Positions 1 through 14,741 of a stretch of DNA of 39,399 nucleotides are shown one piece after another. A program made the translations under genes and the position numbers. The notes beneath the pieces are model-generated. The model did no database searches, was not told the DNA's origin, and saw only the letters and a list, made by a program, of their open reading frames with translations. How positions within the stretch are numbered: position 1 is the first letter of the stretch; every line of letters begins with the position of its first letter. Source of the DNA: Chromera velia (Eukaryota > Sar > Chromeraceae); assembly GCA_018398765.1 (NCBI GenBank), contig JAHBMJ010000860.1:1-39399 (forward strand). Direction: 5' to 3'.

Positions 1-6
1 CCACCC

Positions 7-28
7 GCACACACACACACACAACACA

Positions 29-84
<56 letters not shown>

Positions 85-118
85 GAGAGAAAGAGAGAAA
101 GAGACAGACAGAGGGAGA
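7..118. repeat. (CA)n(GA)n microsatellite in POLQ intron 20
   Basis: CA repeats followed by GA and GAAA-type repeats. On the sense (minus) strand this is a (TC)n then (TG)n tract starting about 17 bases after the donor at 135. Confidence 0.95.
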
Positions 119-135
119 GGGAAAACAACTGACAC

Positions 136-993
136 CACTTCCGCCAATCGATCTCTGCGGACTTCCAGCAGAAGCTCGTCGTGGAGCTGCATCACCACGC
201 GACCAACAAACTCCCCCCCCGTCCCTCGGGGTCTTCCTCTGTCTCTTTCCATGTCCGTCCTCGCCAAACCCAGGGCAGAGGAAGGGGACGCCCAGTCTGA
301 CTGCTCTGAACAAAAGCTTTTTGCACTGGAGCAGCTGCCGTCTCTTTTCACCTCCCAGCGCCCTCCGCCCCTTCCTGATCCGTGCAGACCCTGTAGTCCT
401 CCTCCTCCTGTCTCTTGGAAAGAGCCCAAACGAGCACCAGAACCTCCCTCCTGCATGGCAAGGCCGTCAAGGGCTGCCTGCACTCTCACCATTGCGACTT
501 TGGCAACGTCTGCTGCCGAGGCCTGGCAGAGAGAGTTGACGGCCTGCCGCTCTGCTCGAGCCTTCGCCCTCCACGTCAACCGAGAAGCAGCACCCGAACC
601 GGCTGACGTCCTGCGTGCAGCGGCGGCAGTCGACAAAAGAAAAGTGAAGAGCGGTCAGCGAGAAGGGAAGGGTAGCATCCGGGACTGAAAACAGCTCCAA
701 GCAAGAGAATGTAGCTTTCGGGAGAGTGACACACATATGGTAAATGGAGGGTAATGCGAACGGAGAGGCCCTTCGGTATCACTGGCAGAACTTCATATGA
801 ACACACGCACGCACAGAAACACACACGCACGCACACGCACACACACACATACACACACACACACACGCGCGCGCGCGCGCGCGCACGCAAACACACACAC
901 ACAGACACGCACGCGCACGCACGCACGCACCCACGCACGCATACACACACGCACACACATACGCATACACACACGCACACACATACGCACACA

Positions 994-1047
<54 letters not shown>

Positions 1048-4000
1048 CAGAGCAAGACTTCAGTCTCCCCACGGACCCTGCAGGAAGAAGTGTCCGGGTC
1101 CTGCCCGCAAGCGATGTCACGGCAGTCTCACTTTTTTGTTGCTGGATGAACGCTGCGAGAGTCTGCAGACAAGAAAGAATCTCGAACCATGCACTTCATT
1201 GCTACCGATTCATATTCAGGGACTTGGGGAGCACGTTTCAGAGACGGCAGGAGAGTCAACAAGAGGGAGAGTCCGTCGGAAATCGAAAGGCAAGTCGAGC
1301 ATCAGAAATGCATCTCAAGGACAGAAGAACCACGGCAGATGTCATCAAATTGAGAATCTCTCAATCGAAATAAAAAAGAATGTATTTCCATTTTAAACCA
1401 GAAGAAAGGACAGAAGACATGTTTACATAGAAGGAAAAACCGCATCGTCAGGGCCTACAGGGAGATCGCCATGCAGGCAAACAAGAAAAAAGTATCCACA
1501 CACACTATGGATGAGAGGCCCCCGAATGTCTTCCTCACTAATTCACCTTGAAATGACTGAGAAACGCTCTCTGCAGCCCTTCTGCCTCCTCCACACAGCA
1601 GCTCCCACTTTCTCTTTGTTGCCCTCCCGTTCTTCTCACCCCCCGTTCACCAGCCCCCCCCTCTCGTTTGGTTCCCTCGTTTTCTGAGGATCCTGATGCA
1701 GATCCCGTTTCTCCTCCCACCACTCCCCGAGGACCAGCAAGGGGATCTGCAGTAGGCGGCAACGCAAAGCCCCCTCCCTCCAGCTCCTCCGCCAGGCTCT
1801 TCGATCCCATACCGTACACAACCGCATAACAGAGCCGCTTGGCCCCCGCCCTCTGTTCGGCTGTGACTTCGTCCGGATCTATCTGGAGCCAGGAGGCTGC
1901 AATGAGGAGAAAGGGGTCCTTGTCGGCAGCGAACAGCTCGCACAGACGCGGGTCTCCACTGAAGTGAGCCAGGAGACGCAACTGCATCAAGCAAGCAAGC
2001 AAAGCAAGGACGTAAGGAAAAGAATAAATACACGTAGAATCACGAGAAGAGAGCATACACGCAGAAACAGATACAAACGGACGGAGACAGCGATTGCGAT
2101 TGAAGTACAACGAGACACACGAGCTCCAATATAATATCCCCTCCTCCGGAGTTGAAAAACGGACAAAGGAGAAAGGAGGGTCGTTCCTTGTGTGTGGCTC
2201 TCTTCTTTTCCATCTGTCCTCTTCCTTCCTCTCCCTCTTCTTTTCTGCTCCCTCACCATGCAGACCAACCTCCAGTTGGCAGAAGTCCAAAGAGACAAGA
2301 ACCCACTGCATGGAGGAGTCACACGCAAACAGGGAACGCAAATTTAGCTCAAAGTTCAAAGGACCCCCACGCCCGTCTCCTCCCTCGAGACTCTTTTCAC
2401 TTCCACGCTGCGATTGCGACTGAGACTGTTCAGACTGTTGCGAGAACCCCCCCCCGCTACTGCTGCTGCATCGAGCCCCCAGTCCCATTCCCTGCAGGTC
2501 TTCCCACCCCCACACTCCTCGCAGCTCCTCCATCAGATCCTTCCGGGGAGACTCTGCAGCTTCGCAGACGAAAACCTGATCGGCAGGATAGGTGAGGACC
2601 GTCTGACGACCTCCGAAACCCTCCACTGCCACTCTGACTTGCCGGATTCGTCTTGCCTTTGCGTCTGGATACGCATGTCCCTGCTGTCTCCAGTAGTCAG
2701 CCAGAGTTCTTCTATCAACAGCCAGAGTACCTCTATGGCCTGACTCCGGCGCTCCTCCTGTCCTGTTCTTCCAGTGGTAAGAAGAAGAAGAAGAGGAAGA
2801 AGAGGGATTCTGTTCTGTGTCTGCGAAGGGATCTAGCATCGACCTGGTCATGCACACCTCCACCAACTCGCAGGTCCGTCCGTCCCCCCCCATGTCCTTC
2901 CCTCCTTTCTGATTTCCATGAACCCCCCCTCTTCTCCCACCCCCCCTTACTTCTTTCTTCGCATTCCGTGCAAAGACAACAAACGGAAGTGCCCTGTCAG
3001 AAGCTTCCCTCGAGTGCGATGGGGAGAGGACTGAGCCCGGCTCGAAGTTCATCAGAGACCTCAGGCGGGTGTGCCACCTTGGCGGGCCCCTGGCGTCCCG
3101 AGAGGATAGGAAAGCCGAAGACCTGCCCCCCACCGACGCTGTGTCTCCTTGAGATGCTAAGCCTTGAGACTGCTGTGTCACTGGGGGAAAGTCTCCGTCT
3201 CCTTCTGCCCCCGCTGCTTCGGCAAGGGACCCCATTTCCTCTATTGCTTCTTGTATCGAGACAGGCGGCCTTCGGACTATCGAGAAGGGACGGTCAACAC
3301 ACAGGAGGTTGGGGGAGCGGGTCTGCAGACGGCCTGTCACAGAGTGGGTCTGCAGCCACGTGCACCTGCAAGCATCAATGGAATCGCAGTGAAGAGATGA
3401 AAACAAGCGGTTAGAAGATTCCACCAACAACTAGACGAAGGCAGGACCGCTCCCATCATTTCCGGTGACAGGAGAGGAGCAAATGACAAGAAAAGCGGGC
3501 CGGACGACAGAGCACAGCTACAAAGCCAAAGAGAGAACTTGCTCCCACAGATTGACTGCGCTGACTGACCGCACGCGGAGAGAGCCCTGCGGTTGTGCCC
3601 TGCCACACAGAGCACATCCCCGCTCCCCGCCTCCCTCAGTGGAGGTGGACAGAGCAGACATCCTTGGAGGTCCCTGACTCGACGGGAGAAACAGAGAAGA
3701 GGAACAGGGAGAACCTTCTTTCGCTTCCCCGCCCTGTGCGGACCCTCGGCGACTCTCCACTCCCCCACACCCACACGCAGGGCAGCCCGAGTCCCTTGCA
3801 GTGTCCGCAGCACTCTCCTCAGCAGCTTTTTTGATTGCGCGCACCTTCTGCTGAAGACTGCTGACACGCCTGCCAAAAAAAAAAAAAAGAATGTGGGGAG
3901 CCAAACAAGAAAAGCATAAATGGAATTCCACCAGAAAGCAGCGGGCACTCTCACAATGCGTTTGCAGGGGGAATGTAAAGTACCAGCGGACCCAATGCAG

Positions 4001-4474
4001 ACCAACTAACTGTCCCATTCTTTCCTCTCAAATGCCTAACAATATATTTTCTGTCTGCCTCTGCCTGCACTCCCTGCATGCCCAAAGAGCCAAAACCGGT
4101 TGGAGCCTCGAAGTTCTCCCAAGCCCTATCCCTCCAATTTGCGTTGACCCCACACGCCTTTTTGAGTGTTGTTTTCTATCTTGCCCCTCCATCTCTCCTG
4201 CCTACCTGAACATGACTGCAGCCGCAGCGACCATCCCCGCGATCCTCCGCCTCTGCAGACTCATGCGGCACGCTCCTTCAGGACTAGTCAGGAACGACAA
4301 CACACGCCGCAACACACGCTGCCCGCTTCCCAAACCCTTCCCCACACCCCGCCCAGCTTTGGCGCTTCCACTGCCGACTTGCGCAGGCACCCCGAGGTCT
4401 CGAAACAAGAGGTGATTGACGTCCTCAGTAGAGAGCCAACGGACCGGACGGGACCCGATCTCCTGTCCGAGTTT
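136..4474 (-). other. POLQ: POLQ family A polymerase domain (exons 14-20)
   Basis: Polymerase motifs in order: [12 protein letters not shown] with [11 protein letters not shown] (template-binding motif, exon 16); motif [17 protein letters not shown], joined across the exon 16/17 intron; motif B, the O helix, [20 protein letters not shown] (exon 17); [21 protein letters not shown] (exon 19, joined after exon 18); and motif [11 protein letters not shown] (exon 20, HDE codons at 175-183). The metal-binding Asp residues of motifs A and C are present, so the enzyme should be catalytic. Compared with the usual DYSQ of motif A, this protein has DFCQ. Inserts lie between the template motif and motif A (about 250 residues), after motif B (about 55) and before motif C (about 75). 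The last two or three are in places where theta polymerases are known to carry inserts. Confidence 0.93.
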
Positions 4475-4747
4475 CTGCAGGCGGGCAGGTAGATGAATGA
4501 AGAGGCAGCGAGACACCAAAGCCCATGCAGAAGAGAGGTCGCGTGTCCAGCATGAGCCTGTGCCTGTTCGTTCGACGGCATTAAGAAAGGGCCTTGTGCA
4601 GGTAATGTTCAAGGGCAGGGCCGAAAAAAAAAAACAAATGGGGCGGGCCATCAACAATTTACTGATGCCGGTCTGCGTCTATTGTTCACTCTGCAACAAA
4701 AGTCGATATCAAAGCAAGATGGAATAGCAAGATAGAATCAACGCACG

Positions 4748-4788
<41 letters not shown>

Positions 4789-4796
4789 CACACACA

Positions 4797-4854
<58 letters not shown>

Positions 4855-7800
4855 GCAGACCTCAAGAGCAGTCAGTCTGGTCCCCGCCGCCTCCTCCAGC
4901 TCTGCAGCAGCACTGCCAAAGAGGACGGGCATGCCCCAGGCTTCCATGCGAGCCAGTAAGACTGCCGTGGGTATCTCGACGGCACGGAAAGCGAACAGCA
5001 TTGCACCGCTGCCTCCCTCCGACGAAGGCGAAGAAGAGACCATGCGGTTCATCATCACAGAGAGGCTCATAACGACAGCCCACAAACTCTTCACTTGTGT
5101 CAAAGAAAGAGCAGCATGGGAAGAGGAAATGGGACGGGTTCCATTGCTAAGATTTGAGCTTTGAGCAGCTTGAGCGGCTACTTCAAAAAGGAGACGGACG
5201 TTCGAACGGGAGAGAAAATTCCGGCAACACTTCAGGGGCAAGATACCGTCTCCTGCATCTGCCGCAGAGGGCGCGTCGTCTTCCGCCGTCTCGTCCGCCC
5301 CTTCTTGCTCCCCCTCCATCCCTCCCCCAACATTTTCAGGATCAAGGACCCATGAAGCAATCACAGGGTCTGAAAGGTGACACTTTGGAGAGAAGCCAAA
5401 AGAGAAAAAAAAGGACTTGGTAAAAACTTTCGCGTCGGGAACTACGGCCACATTGGTCGTCTCACGCATCCAGGAGGCTATCTGCTTGGGAAGGCGGAGC
5501 CTGTCCGACTGTTGATGCGCTACTTTGGGGTGTCTTTCTCTTCCTCTTTCTCTGTCGCAGGCTGAGGGTACGGGACTCTGTTGATCACTTGCACGGGCAT
5601 GGGGGAGCAGCAAGGTGTATGAGGAGCCGCAGAAGGGAAAGAGCACAAGCAGTGAAGGGATTGGCTCGTCTGAGGGTGGAATCTGTTCGCCCGCGTTTCC
5701 TTTCTTTTCCTGCAGTGCCTTTAATGCTTCAGCGGGGAGGTAAGGCTGTAAGGGTCCTCTTGTCTTCGTCTGCCTCATCATCTCCTCCCCTGCTTTTCTC
5801 TTTCCTGTGGACGGAAGGCAGAGCGCTAGGACGGATGCGGCCTTCAATTTCTCCAGAAAGGAATGCCACCCCGCGTTTGTGTGGGAGTCGATCTTTGAAG
5901 GATCTCGGAGGTCCAACACGTGGGGGGGGATGACAGTCACACGAAACGTCTTTGGAGACCCAGTCAGGCCTGTGTCAAGGCACTCACCCACACGCACAGT
6001 TTCATTCCTGACTGCCGACCCCTCCAGAAGGCTCTGGAGAGACGGACAGTTCCATGGTACAGATAATGTCCGCAGGGCTGATGTATCTTTTGTGTCTGCA
6101 GGCGTCCTGTGATCGCCCCCAAACTCCCCCCTGGCTGCCACCCAGGAATTCTCCGCATGCTCGGGGATGAGGATAGGTGGGATTTTCCTGGGGGGGTGCG
6201 TGCTGATGCTAGTGGGAGGGACGGGACCATCAGGCATCAGCTCTTTCTCTCTCTCTTTTTGTAGAGGCACATCCTTGCGGATCCTCTTTGCACCCTGATG
6301 GAAAGGAACCGGCAGGGGGCTTGGGGGCGGCATGGGATCAGACTGAGGGGGCCTGTCTGAACCGGGCACGCGGCCTCGCTTCTGAGTCTCCTGCCGCGCT
6401 CCGACGGGAGAACTTCCTTCGAGTGCAGAGGGCAAAGCGAAGGCAGAGGAAGGGAGGTGAAGGGGGGTCTGCAGGGGGGGCCGTTGTCTGAAATTCGTGT
6501 CCGTGCACTGCTGTGGATTCTGCTGCTGCTGCTGCTGCTGGCGATGGTGATGTGGTTGCAGCGCGTTTGCAACTGCGCGGGTGAGTTCCAGGTGCGGGAA
6601 AGGGGGCTGAAAGGCTCCTCGACTGAAGTTTGCATTCACGGGGGTCTGGAGAGCAGAGGCTGCGGGAGTAAAATTCGGTGTGTGGACTACCAGAGCAGAA
6701 GCCGAGCCGGGGAGGAACGGCGGGGCAGACTGCGGATGGGGGGGCGCCCTGTAGGGATGCGAGACAGAGCTGCCTGACCAGGGAGATGCACCACCGATGT
6801 CCCTCTGTCCCCTCACCCCCCCTTCCACTTCCTTCAAAGCCCCCCAATGCAGCTTCTCCCGTCTCAGCAATGCAGGCAGACTCTGGAGACTCCACCGACG
6901 ACCCGAATCACCGGGCCTGTCCGCCTGAGAGAGAAATTCCCCATTCTTCAGTACAGGCACAATGGGGTGATGGCCTTTCTCCAGAGTGCATGGACCACCG
7001 GTGAAACCCTCAGGATGGAAGGGAAGAGATTGTCGAGTCACCTCCCTGTCTGCATCTCTCACGGACCTTCTGCCGACCTGCACAGTTCATGCATGCAGAT
7101 CATATCGTATCCGTATCCATGCACGCAATATGCATGTACATAAAGTGTGTGACATCTCTCACCAGCCCACTTTCACCGAGCACGAAAACCTGTTTCGTGC
7201 AAGTGGATTTGTTCGGCCTCTCTGTCAATCCATCTGACACGCAAACTCTGGCTGCTCTGTCTGGATTCATGAGCCACTTTCAGGCACACCGCTCTGCAGC
7301 AAGGGCTCAGTTCATTTCCCGGGCAGACAAGGGAACATTCAACCCACAACACTGTCGCTTGGCAATTTCGTCCTCTCTTGCATTGTCAACTGACTCTTGT
7401 AAGGACATCGGCAACCCTGGATAGCGCAGCACCTGCCGCGCCAGTCTCCTGGAGGTCTCCCCCTACCTCTCCCCCTGCCACCACGGTCGCAGCCGTCTCC
7501 CCCCCCGCTACGAGTGCTGTTGGACGAACGCGATGCTGTCCATCGGACTGTGCCGTGTTGATGACTTCATCAGGGAGGGCAGCCTGCCAGGTGCCTCCTC
7601 CAGGTCTTTCAATGAGATTGAGCAGAGGGAGGGCAGGGCAAGCGGAGGGGGGCATGACGGCATGTGAAGGGAAGGGCACAGAGACCCGATCGTCCGTACA
7701 GGCAATCAGAGAGGCGACTTGGGGAAACTGAAAGCAGAAGAGACTTGGCAGACCGTCTGCAGAATTCGGCCTCTCGAGCCCGTCACACAAAGGTTCCGAC

Positions 7801-9090
7801 GGACACATCTGGGCAGAGCAGAAAGAAGAATCGAGGGGGGCGGTGGTGGGGTTGGTGGGTACTGGGTTTTCTTGAAATGCTGAGCGATGGGTGGGATTTC
7901 TGCCGGCAGGAAGATGCTGGACACTGCTCGGACCCCCATACCCCGGGCTTTCACTCCCTGTAGGAATTTTTTCAGCGATGGAGGCAGAGAGAGAAGACAC
8001 GAGTGGGTTCTGAACAGGACCGCAAGTTGACGAATTGAACGTTCCGATGGTTGCGGGCATCATCTCATTTGTCCCCAGCCCCTCCCTTCCCCTTCCCTGG
8101 AGACCCTCCGCAAGGTGCTGTCTGTGCCTGGGTTCTGTGGCTTTGTGAGGGCCCATTGCGCCGGGATCGTGCGGTTGTCTCACCCGAAAAACTTGAATGG
8201 CAGGGGCGTGAGTGGAAGAGGACGGAGGATTGTTTGGTCCCGTTTGCTCTCTACCGCTTCCCGCGGACCCCGTTCCTACTTCCTGTACAACTTCAACCAT
8301 CCGACATTCTTCATCCCATGCATCATCTACGTCCCCTCTCATGTCATCAATCCCGAACCCCCCTCCCCTCCCATTTTCTGGATAGGCCCTTCTTTCAGTC
8401 TGTGTTGATGAAGCGACGGTCGCGTGGTGCTGCAGTGCCGAAGCAAACGGTGCTGTACTGTTCGGATCAGGAACTCCTGCTTTTTCTGCCCTTTCTCTTC
8501 CCCCGCCCCCCCCGTCTTGACCTCTTTGCCCCATGCCACCGAAAGCACCCCTCCCCCCTCTTCCGTGTCTCTGTCCTACCGGATCCACTCCCTGGCTGTG
8601 GTGGCCATGGACAGCCAGAGGAACTGCAGAACGCCCCCCTCCTGCCAATCCCCTGAATCCCTGGGAGGGTTCAGGAGAGGGATCTGCAAGGACGTCCACC
8701 ATCTCATCGTCACCCGCTGCTCCCACTCCCCCACCCTCCCTCTTGAATGACTTCGCAGACACCACAGCTTTGTCCTCGCCCTTCTGGCGAGAGGAAGAGG
8801 AGGAAGAGGAGGCACCCGCAAAGAGAACAATGCCTTCGTCTTCCTCTTCCTCATCATCTCCTTTGGGCCCGTATCGTTTTTTCTTTTTTCCTCGTGCCGT
8901 CACCAGCAACTGTCTCCGATGTTCTCCTGCCTGGTAGAAGGACACAAGAAAGAACGAAGAGAATGGAGGGAAAGGTGCCAGACGGATACTGAGCAAGCGG
9001 CACGCTAAAGAGAATGTAAGGGCGGGGGAGGCGAGGGGACAGTGAGGGAGAGAAGGACGCTGAAGGGCAAAAGGAAGAACAACTGTCCCA

Positions 9091-9127
<37 letters not shown>

Positions 9128-12100
9128 ATTCTTCTGGAAGGAGGGAGGCAAGATTTGTGCGTTTGTGTCTGTGTCTTGTTTCGTCTTTTTCGATCGACCT
9201 GCCTTCTCTCTCAGCGTGAAGTCGACTGACCGCTTTCCGAGCTCCACTTCTCAGCCGAGCTGCGAACACAGACACGACCTGCCCATCACACGACTGCTCT
9301 GAGAACGAATCCTTCACCCCCTCTTTCCCCCCTGAGGCAGCCCCTCCACCCCCACTGACGACAGAAATCGCACCCGGACCCTCAGAGGATGGGCTCTCCT
9401 CCTGTTGAGAGGGGCCGGTTTGAACAGACGCGACTCCCCCACCAGGCTGCAACGCAGTAAGGACACCGGGCCGAGGGGGCACAGGCATTCCTGCTGCCGT
9501 TGCTGGGCGCTTTGCTCCTGTGGGAAGGAGAACAGGAGGGGGCCGGTGGGTCCCTCCCGATTGTGGCCCTGGGAGCCTTCGGGGACCTGAGTTTGAGGCT
9601 GTCTGTCTCCCAAGTCGATTTCCCTCCAGCCGCTTGAAGTACAGACGCACAGCCTGCTCGAGCTCCTTATCTGACGATGCCAGGACATCGGCGGGAGTGC
9701 GCATGTCGAGATCGTACAGGACACTGCACGCATGGATGGATGCACAGCGATCACAGGAAGAGACTAAAACTCAGAAGAATCGTCATTTATGGCGACCGGC
9801 TTGATGGAGTGCTGAAACAAAGCGAAAGAAGCAGTGCGCTTCCCTTTCCAGTAACAGCAGGAGACAGGCTCGATCTCCCTTCACTGACAAGTTGTCTGCA
9901 TCCATCGAGGGAGTATTGCGTCTGTAGACGTTGTTTGGCTGTATGTCTGTCGGACTGTCTGACTCATTCACCGAGTGGCTCACTGATTGCATCGCTAATT
10001 GTCTGACTGACTGACTGACTGACTGACTGACTAACTGACTGACTGACTGACTGACTGACTGACGTTGCGAGGGTTGCAGTGGCCCCTTCAATCGTCATCA
10101 GTGCCTGCAGCTCTTCCTTCTTCCCGAAGTGAAGACGCTTCCTCACGTCTCGGATCACCGCAGCCAGGGCCAAAAGTCCAAGCTCTTCGCTGCATGGCCA
10201 GAGGAAAGGAGGGTATGAGGGTACTGGAAAATAGAGGAAGACACACGGAGAGAAACACATTACTGGCGAGGAAGAGCTGACACACAGGGTGTGCGACTGT
10301 GTTTGATCAGTCGTGGGAATAAAAAGAGGGAGCATTGTTCTTCCTTCTCGTTGTTTTGACTGTGCATGACCTGCTTGCTGTAGAGGGAAATTGGGAATTG
10401 CAGAGCAAGAGACAACAAAAATGATCCGAGATGCAGACGGACCAGAAGACTGCGACCATGGCTGCGAAGACCCGTGTGCTCTGTTGGAGGTTCTGAATGT
10501 CTCCCCTCGAGAGGTCGAACTTTGAGGCGATTCTGTCTGCGTTCTCCTCGGGAGCTTCTTGAAGAAGCAGCGTCAGCACAAAGGACGCGTACAGCCTGTG
10601 GCACCTTCGCAAATCTTCTGGAGGCACATGCCTCTCTTCCAGCTTTCCTCCCTGAGCTTGGGCCTGCATCACCAGGTCCGTGCGAACGCCGACTGACTCC
10701 ACAACCTTCCAGTCCTGCTGGCTCAATCTCTGCATGCACTGTGCCAGTTTCTCCCATCGGAGCGGGAAGCTTGGCTGGAGAGGGACGACCAGGTAGACGA
10801 GGTGAAGGTCTGCTCTCAGGACCTGCAAACAAAGGAAACTTTTGATGAGTCGCTGGTTAAGACGGAAGACATCTGGATGACTTCTTTCAGACACCGAGGG
10901 GGGAACCAAGCGAAGAAAAAGAAACAAAAGAGAAAGCAGGCCTACTGAAGGTAAGGCACTTTAGTGAGAGGGTGGAGCTTTGAATCTAGATTCCCTGGAG
11001 GGCTCAAGAGGACACAGCTTGTTTTGCGGCAACATAGTGATTTTTTCTGAGCGCGTTTGGACGTACACACAGCCTGCTGTATGCTCGAGGGGTATGTACA
11101 GTCAAAACGGCTTTTGGGTCACGCACAAACAAAACGAGCTCGTCCATGTACGTGAAAAAACTACCACGACTGCACTAAAACCAACTGACGAGGCGTTTGG
11201 CAGCTCTGCGCAGTTCCTTCTCCACGAAGAGCCCGTCTTGGGGACTCATGCCAGAGACACACGATGCCCTTGCAACAGCCTTCACAGAAAAGGTCGGCAC
11301 TGGCACGGGTACCTTGGGAGTGCTCTCAGCGCTCCCCGCCTCACTCTCTTGGCTGTCTTGGGTCTGCTTTCCCTTTTGCTGTGTCTCTGTCAGCTCCCCC
11401 GGCGTCACGTTCTCCTTGTCACTCTCTCCCGCACGTCCCAGAGGACCCTTCCCCGGAACCCCTGCAGGTCCATTTTCTGACGAGACGGCCGGAATGGGGG
11501 GGAAGGTTCTTGCTGCCTCCTGAATGACCTGGAGAAGAAATACGCGAAACGAAATGGGGGGGTAGACAGTACAACTGTGCAGACGTCTACTGGACATTAA
11601 ATGAAAGAAAAAACGAATACCTGGGACGAACTGCGAAAGGGCGATCTGTCTACTTTGCGTGTCTTTAGATATTCAACATTCTTTATCAGAAAGATTCACG
11701 CTCAAACTGTTTAAAAAGGCGCGACGCAGGAAAGACGGGACGACCACGAATCGTGGAACTTCTGACGGCATGCAGACTCATGCATGCACTCACACAGCGA
11801 GAGAAGAGACAGGACGGACCTGACCACGAGACATCAGTGCCCGCAGTGCGTCTCGCAAGGCGACAAACACACCCAGTCTCCATCCACCAGTGCTTTCCTT
11901 CCCCTTCTGTGTCTGTACACTTCCTGCCGGACTGGCTCCTCCCTCATCCTCCCTTTCCACAGAGTCCTCCTGACTCTCCCCACCCATTTGCGTCCTCGAG
12001 AGCGCCCTGCTCTCTAGTTGGGAAAACAAGAGCGTACTCCGGGCAAGTCGGAACAGCTCGTCGTTCCCGATCCGACACTCAGCCACCGTCAGGACATCCT

Positions 12101-13544
12101 GAAGGGACGCATGAATGAGAGCAGTACAACGCCAGAAATGGAGTAAGTCAAATAAACTGCCGCTTAGTTTTGACGATTGTCTGCCTATACTTCTCTTCCT
12201 GTCTCTCCACAGCAGGTCTTTCTCGTACCCAAAGCACCCCCACAGGTAGAGACGGACCATACAGTATCGGCGTCTGTCTTTTTCTTTGCTTTTCCTAATT
12301 CAATAAATCAGATGAATGTATAACGATCCACACAGCGACAGCACTGCATGACCCGACAGAAAGGGGCACACGAACGCATCCTTGTAGGCGCTCAATTCAG
12401 GACTGGCTACCACGATCACACCTCTACAAGCCGACTCACGTGCAACATATTCACACCGCAGAAAACGAACACTTCGACAATCACAGGTGCGGAAACCGCC
12501 CCGCTGACCGACTGACCACGAGAAGCCTTTCCAGTCCACGAACCCCCTTTCCCTTTTCCTTTCCATTTCCCTTTCCGTGAGAGGCCACAGAATCAAATGA
12601 AGCTGCAGACCCCTTTGTAGTTGCAGAACACCCCCCTCCTCCTGGTGGAGAGGCCCCCCCTCCACATGGAGAGGCGGCAGAGGACGCAGAAGGCGAGTCC
12701 CCCCCACTCGATGCCCCCCCCGTGTCGACCCGCTGCATTCCTGTCTGACCACCTTCCAGGTGCTCTCTCGGAACCTCCTCCAAGAGACAACTGTCGAGGG
12801 GCGCAGAGTCTGCGCACATCATTTCAGAGACCCACCGAGCGTCTCGGATGTTGCACAGCATCACTGCCTCCCCTCGTTCCCTCTGTCCTGCTCTTCCTGC
12901 CCGACCCGCCATCTGCCTGTATCTGTTGTTGCACATCTTCTCAATGCCGATGCGGGGACCCTTCAACACGACCCTCCCTGCCGGAAGGTTCACTCCTGCC
13001 GCCAGAGTGGAGGTTGCGGCAATCAACCGAATCGCCCCTTTCCTGCACATAGTCAGAGGGGAAGAAAAGGATCTTCAAGGCTTCTCGAGGTCACAACGAA
13101 AGAAGAACAGAAGCAACATTGTTCGACAGAGAGAACCAGTAGGAAGGCGAGAATGGTAAGCAGACTGGAGAGAGAGAGAAGCCGTCCGGAGAAGTGCTTT
13201 CTAAATAAGGAGAACAAAATCGACCGACCTGTATGCGTTCTCGATTATTCTCCTCTCTTCCACTGTCAAAGCCGAGGTGTGGTAAGCGACGCCCTGAGGG
13301 AGAGAGACGGCGAGAGTGGGGTCCAGTCCGCAAGGCAGACCTCGCAGGGCTGCCACTGCTCTGTTTCTGCTTTCCTGAATTTCTTTTTCCAGAGAGGGAA
13401 GGGGTGGGACCTCAGAAGGACACCCTTTTCCGCCCTCCCTGGAGGACTCAAGTGCATTGTCGGGAAGGGCTAGAGAGACTCTCTTCGCAACAACCTCACA
13501 CTCCCTCTTGGAAGGGCAGAACACCAACACCTACGAAGACCAAA

Positions 13545-13579
<35 letters not shown>

Positions 13580-14692
13580 ACAGAGCAAGCAACAGACAAT
13601 GGCATAGGCAGGAGGGGACAGTATAACACAAACACCGTCTGTCAGACACGCACGCACAGATGCAGCAGCTGAGACGAGCATGCAGTTCCCCCGAATGGCG
13701 GAAGGAGACGAGGACCCCTCATTCCCTTCCAAAGCGGAACGATCAAAGCACTGAATTCAATTCACATCCAGAAGGATGATCCAACCAGACATGGCATGAC
13801 AGACACAGAGGTGCGGCCAGTAAGATCGAGAGCAGACATCTTCTATTTCTCATTCCCTCCCTTCCTTTTTCATTTCATCAGTTAGGCAACCCATTCCGTC
13901 CGTTATCTGCTGAAGAGGCTCTCACAGGGTGCTGGTCTTCTGTATTCACTTCTTGTTGTACGTACATAATGCAGGTCAAAGACATGACCTAATCAGTATG
14001 AGAGAAAGTGCGCAAAGAAACCGACGTACCTGGTCGTTCCTCAGGAGACTCTCATAGCAAGCCTGCAGGAGACCGTCGGGATCTTCAGAGAGAGAGAAGG
14101 GAGAGGAGGACTTGACGATCTTTGCGTCAACTCCGCCTGTCCCTTTTCCGTCTGCCTCCTTCCCTTGTTCTTGCACCGTCCAGTCATCAGGCCACTGTAT
14201 TGCTCTCACCTCTCCCCCTCCCCTCTCCTTCATCTGCTCGTGAGAAGGTTTCACGTACAGAGTTTTCCCACCCACCACCAGCATCTCCTTCAAAGGAACG
14301 GGACGGAAAGCGCTCTCGAAGCATGACGCACGCAACCATCGAGCCACCTCACGAATGTTCGGCAGGGTGGCAGACATGCCCACAATCTGCGAACAGGTGC
14401 GGAGCAGACAGGAACGGAAGAAGAAAGGGTGGGGAGAAGCTTGGCGAACCCAGAGGGGCTTTCTCAAGTCCAAAACGCCGAAGGAAGATGCATGCGTGGG
14501 AGGGAGGGAAGGAGCATCGAAGAAATTAGGGGATGCATGCAGGGAACGGGAAAGTCAGAGAGGCATGCCGCAAGGAGGACAGGAGGGAAAGGGGGCCTGC
14601 CTGCCTGCACGTCGTCACACACCCCTTTCATGGCACTTGAATGAATCTGTCTGTTCCTTTGACTGTTGCACTTAGATTCAAATCTTCATTGG

Positions 14693-14741
<49 letters not shown>

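Noticed and set aside
576..1396. Long open frames on both strands rich in Cys-Val, Thr-His or Arg-Glu repeats
   Set aside because: They are translations of the CA/GA microsatellite in a POLQ intron and have no coding character.
2653..3414. Plus-strand open frame of about 250 codons
   Set aside because: It is antisense to POLQ exon 16, which carries conserved polymerase motifs in the minus frame.
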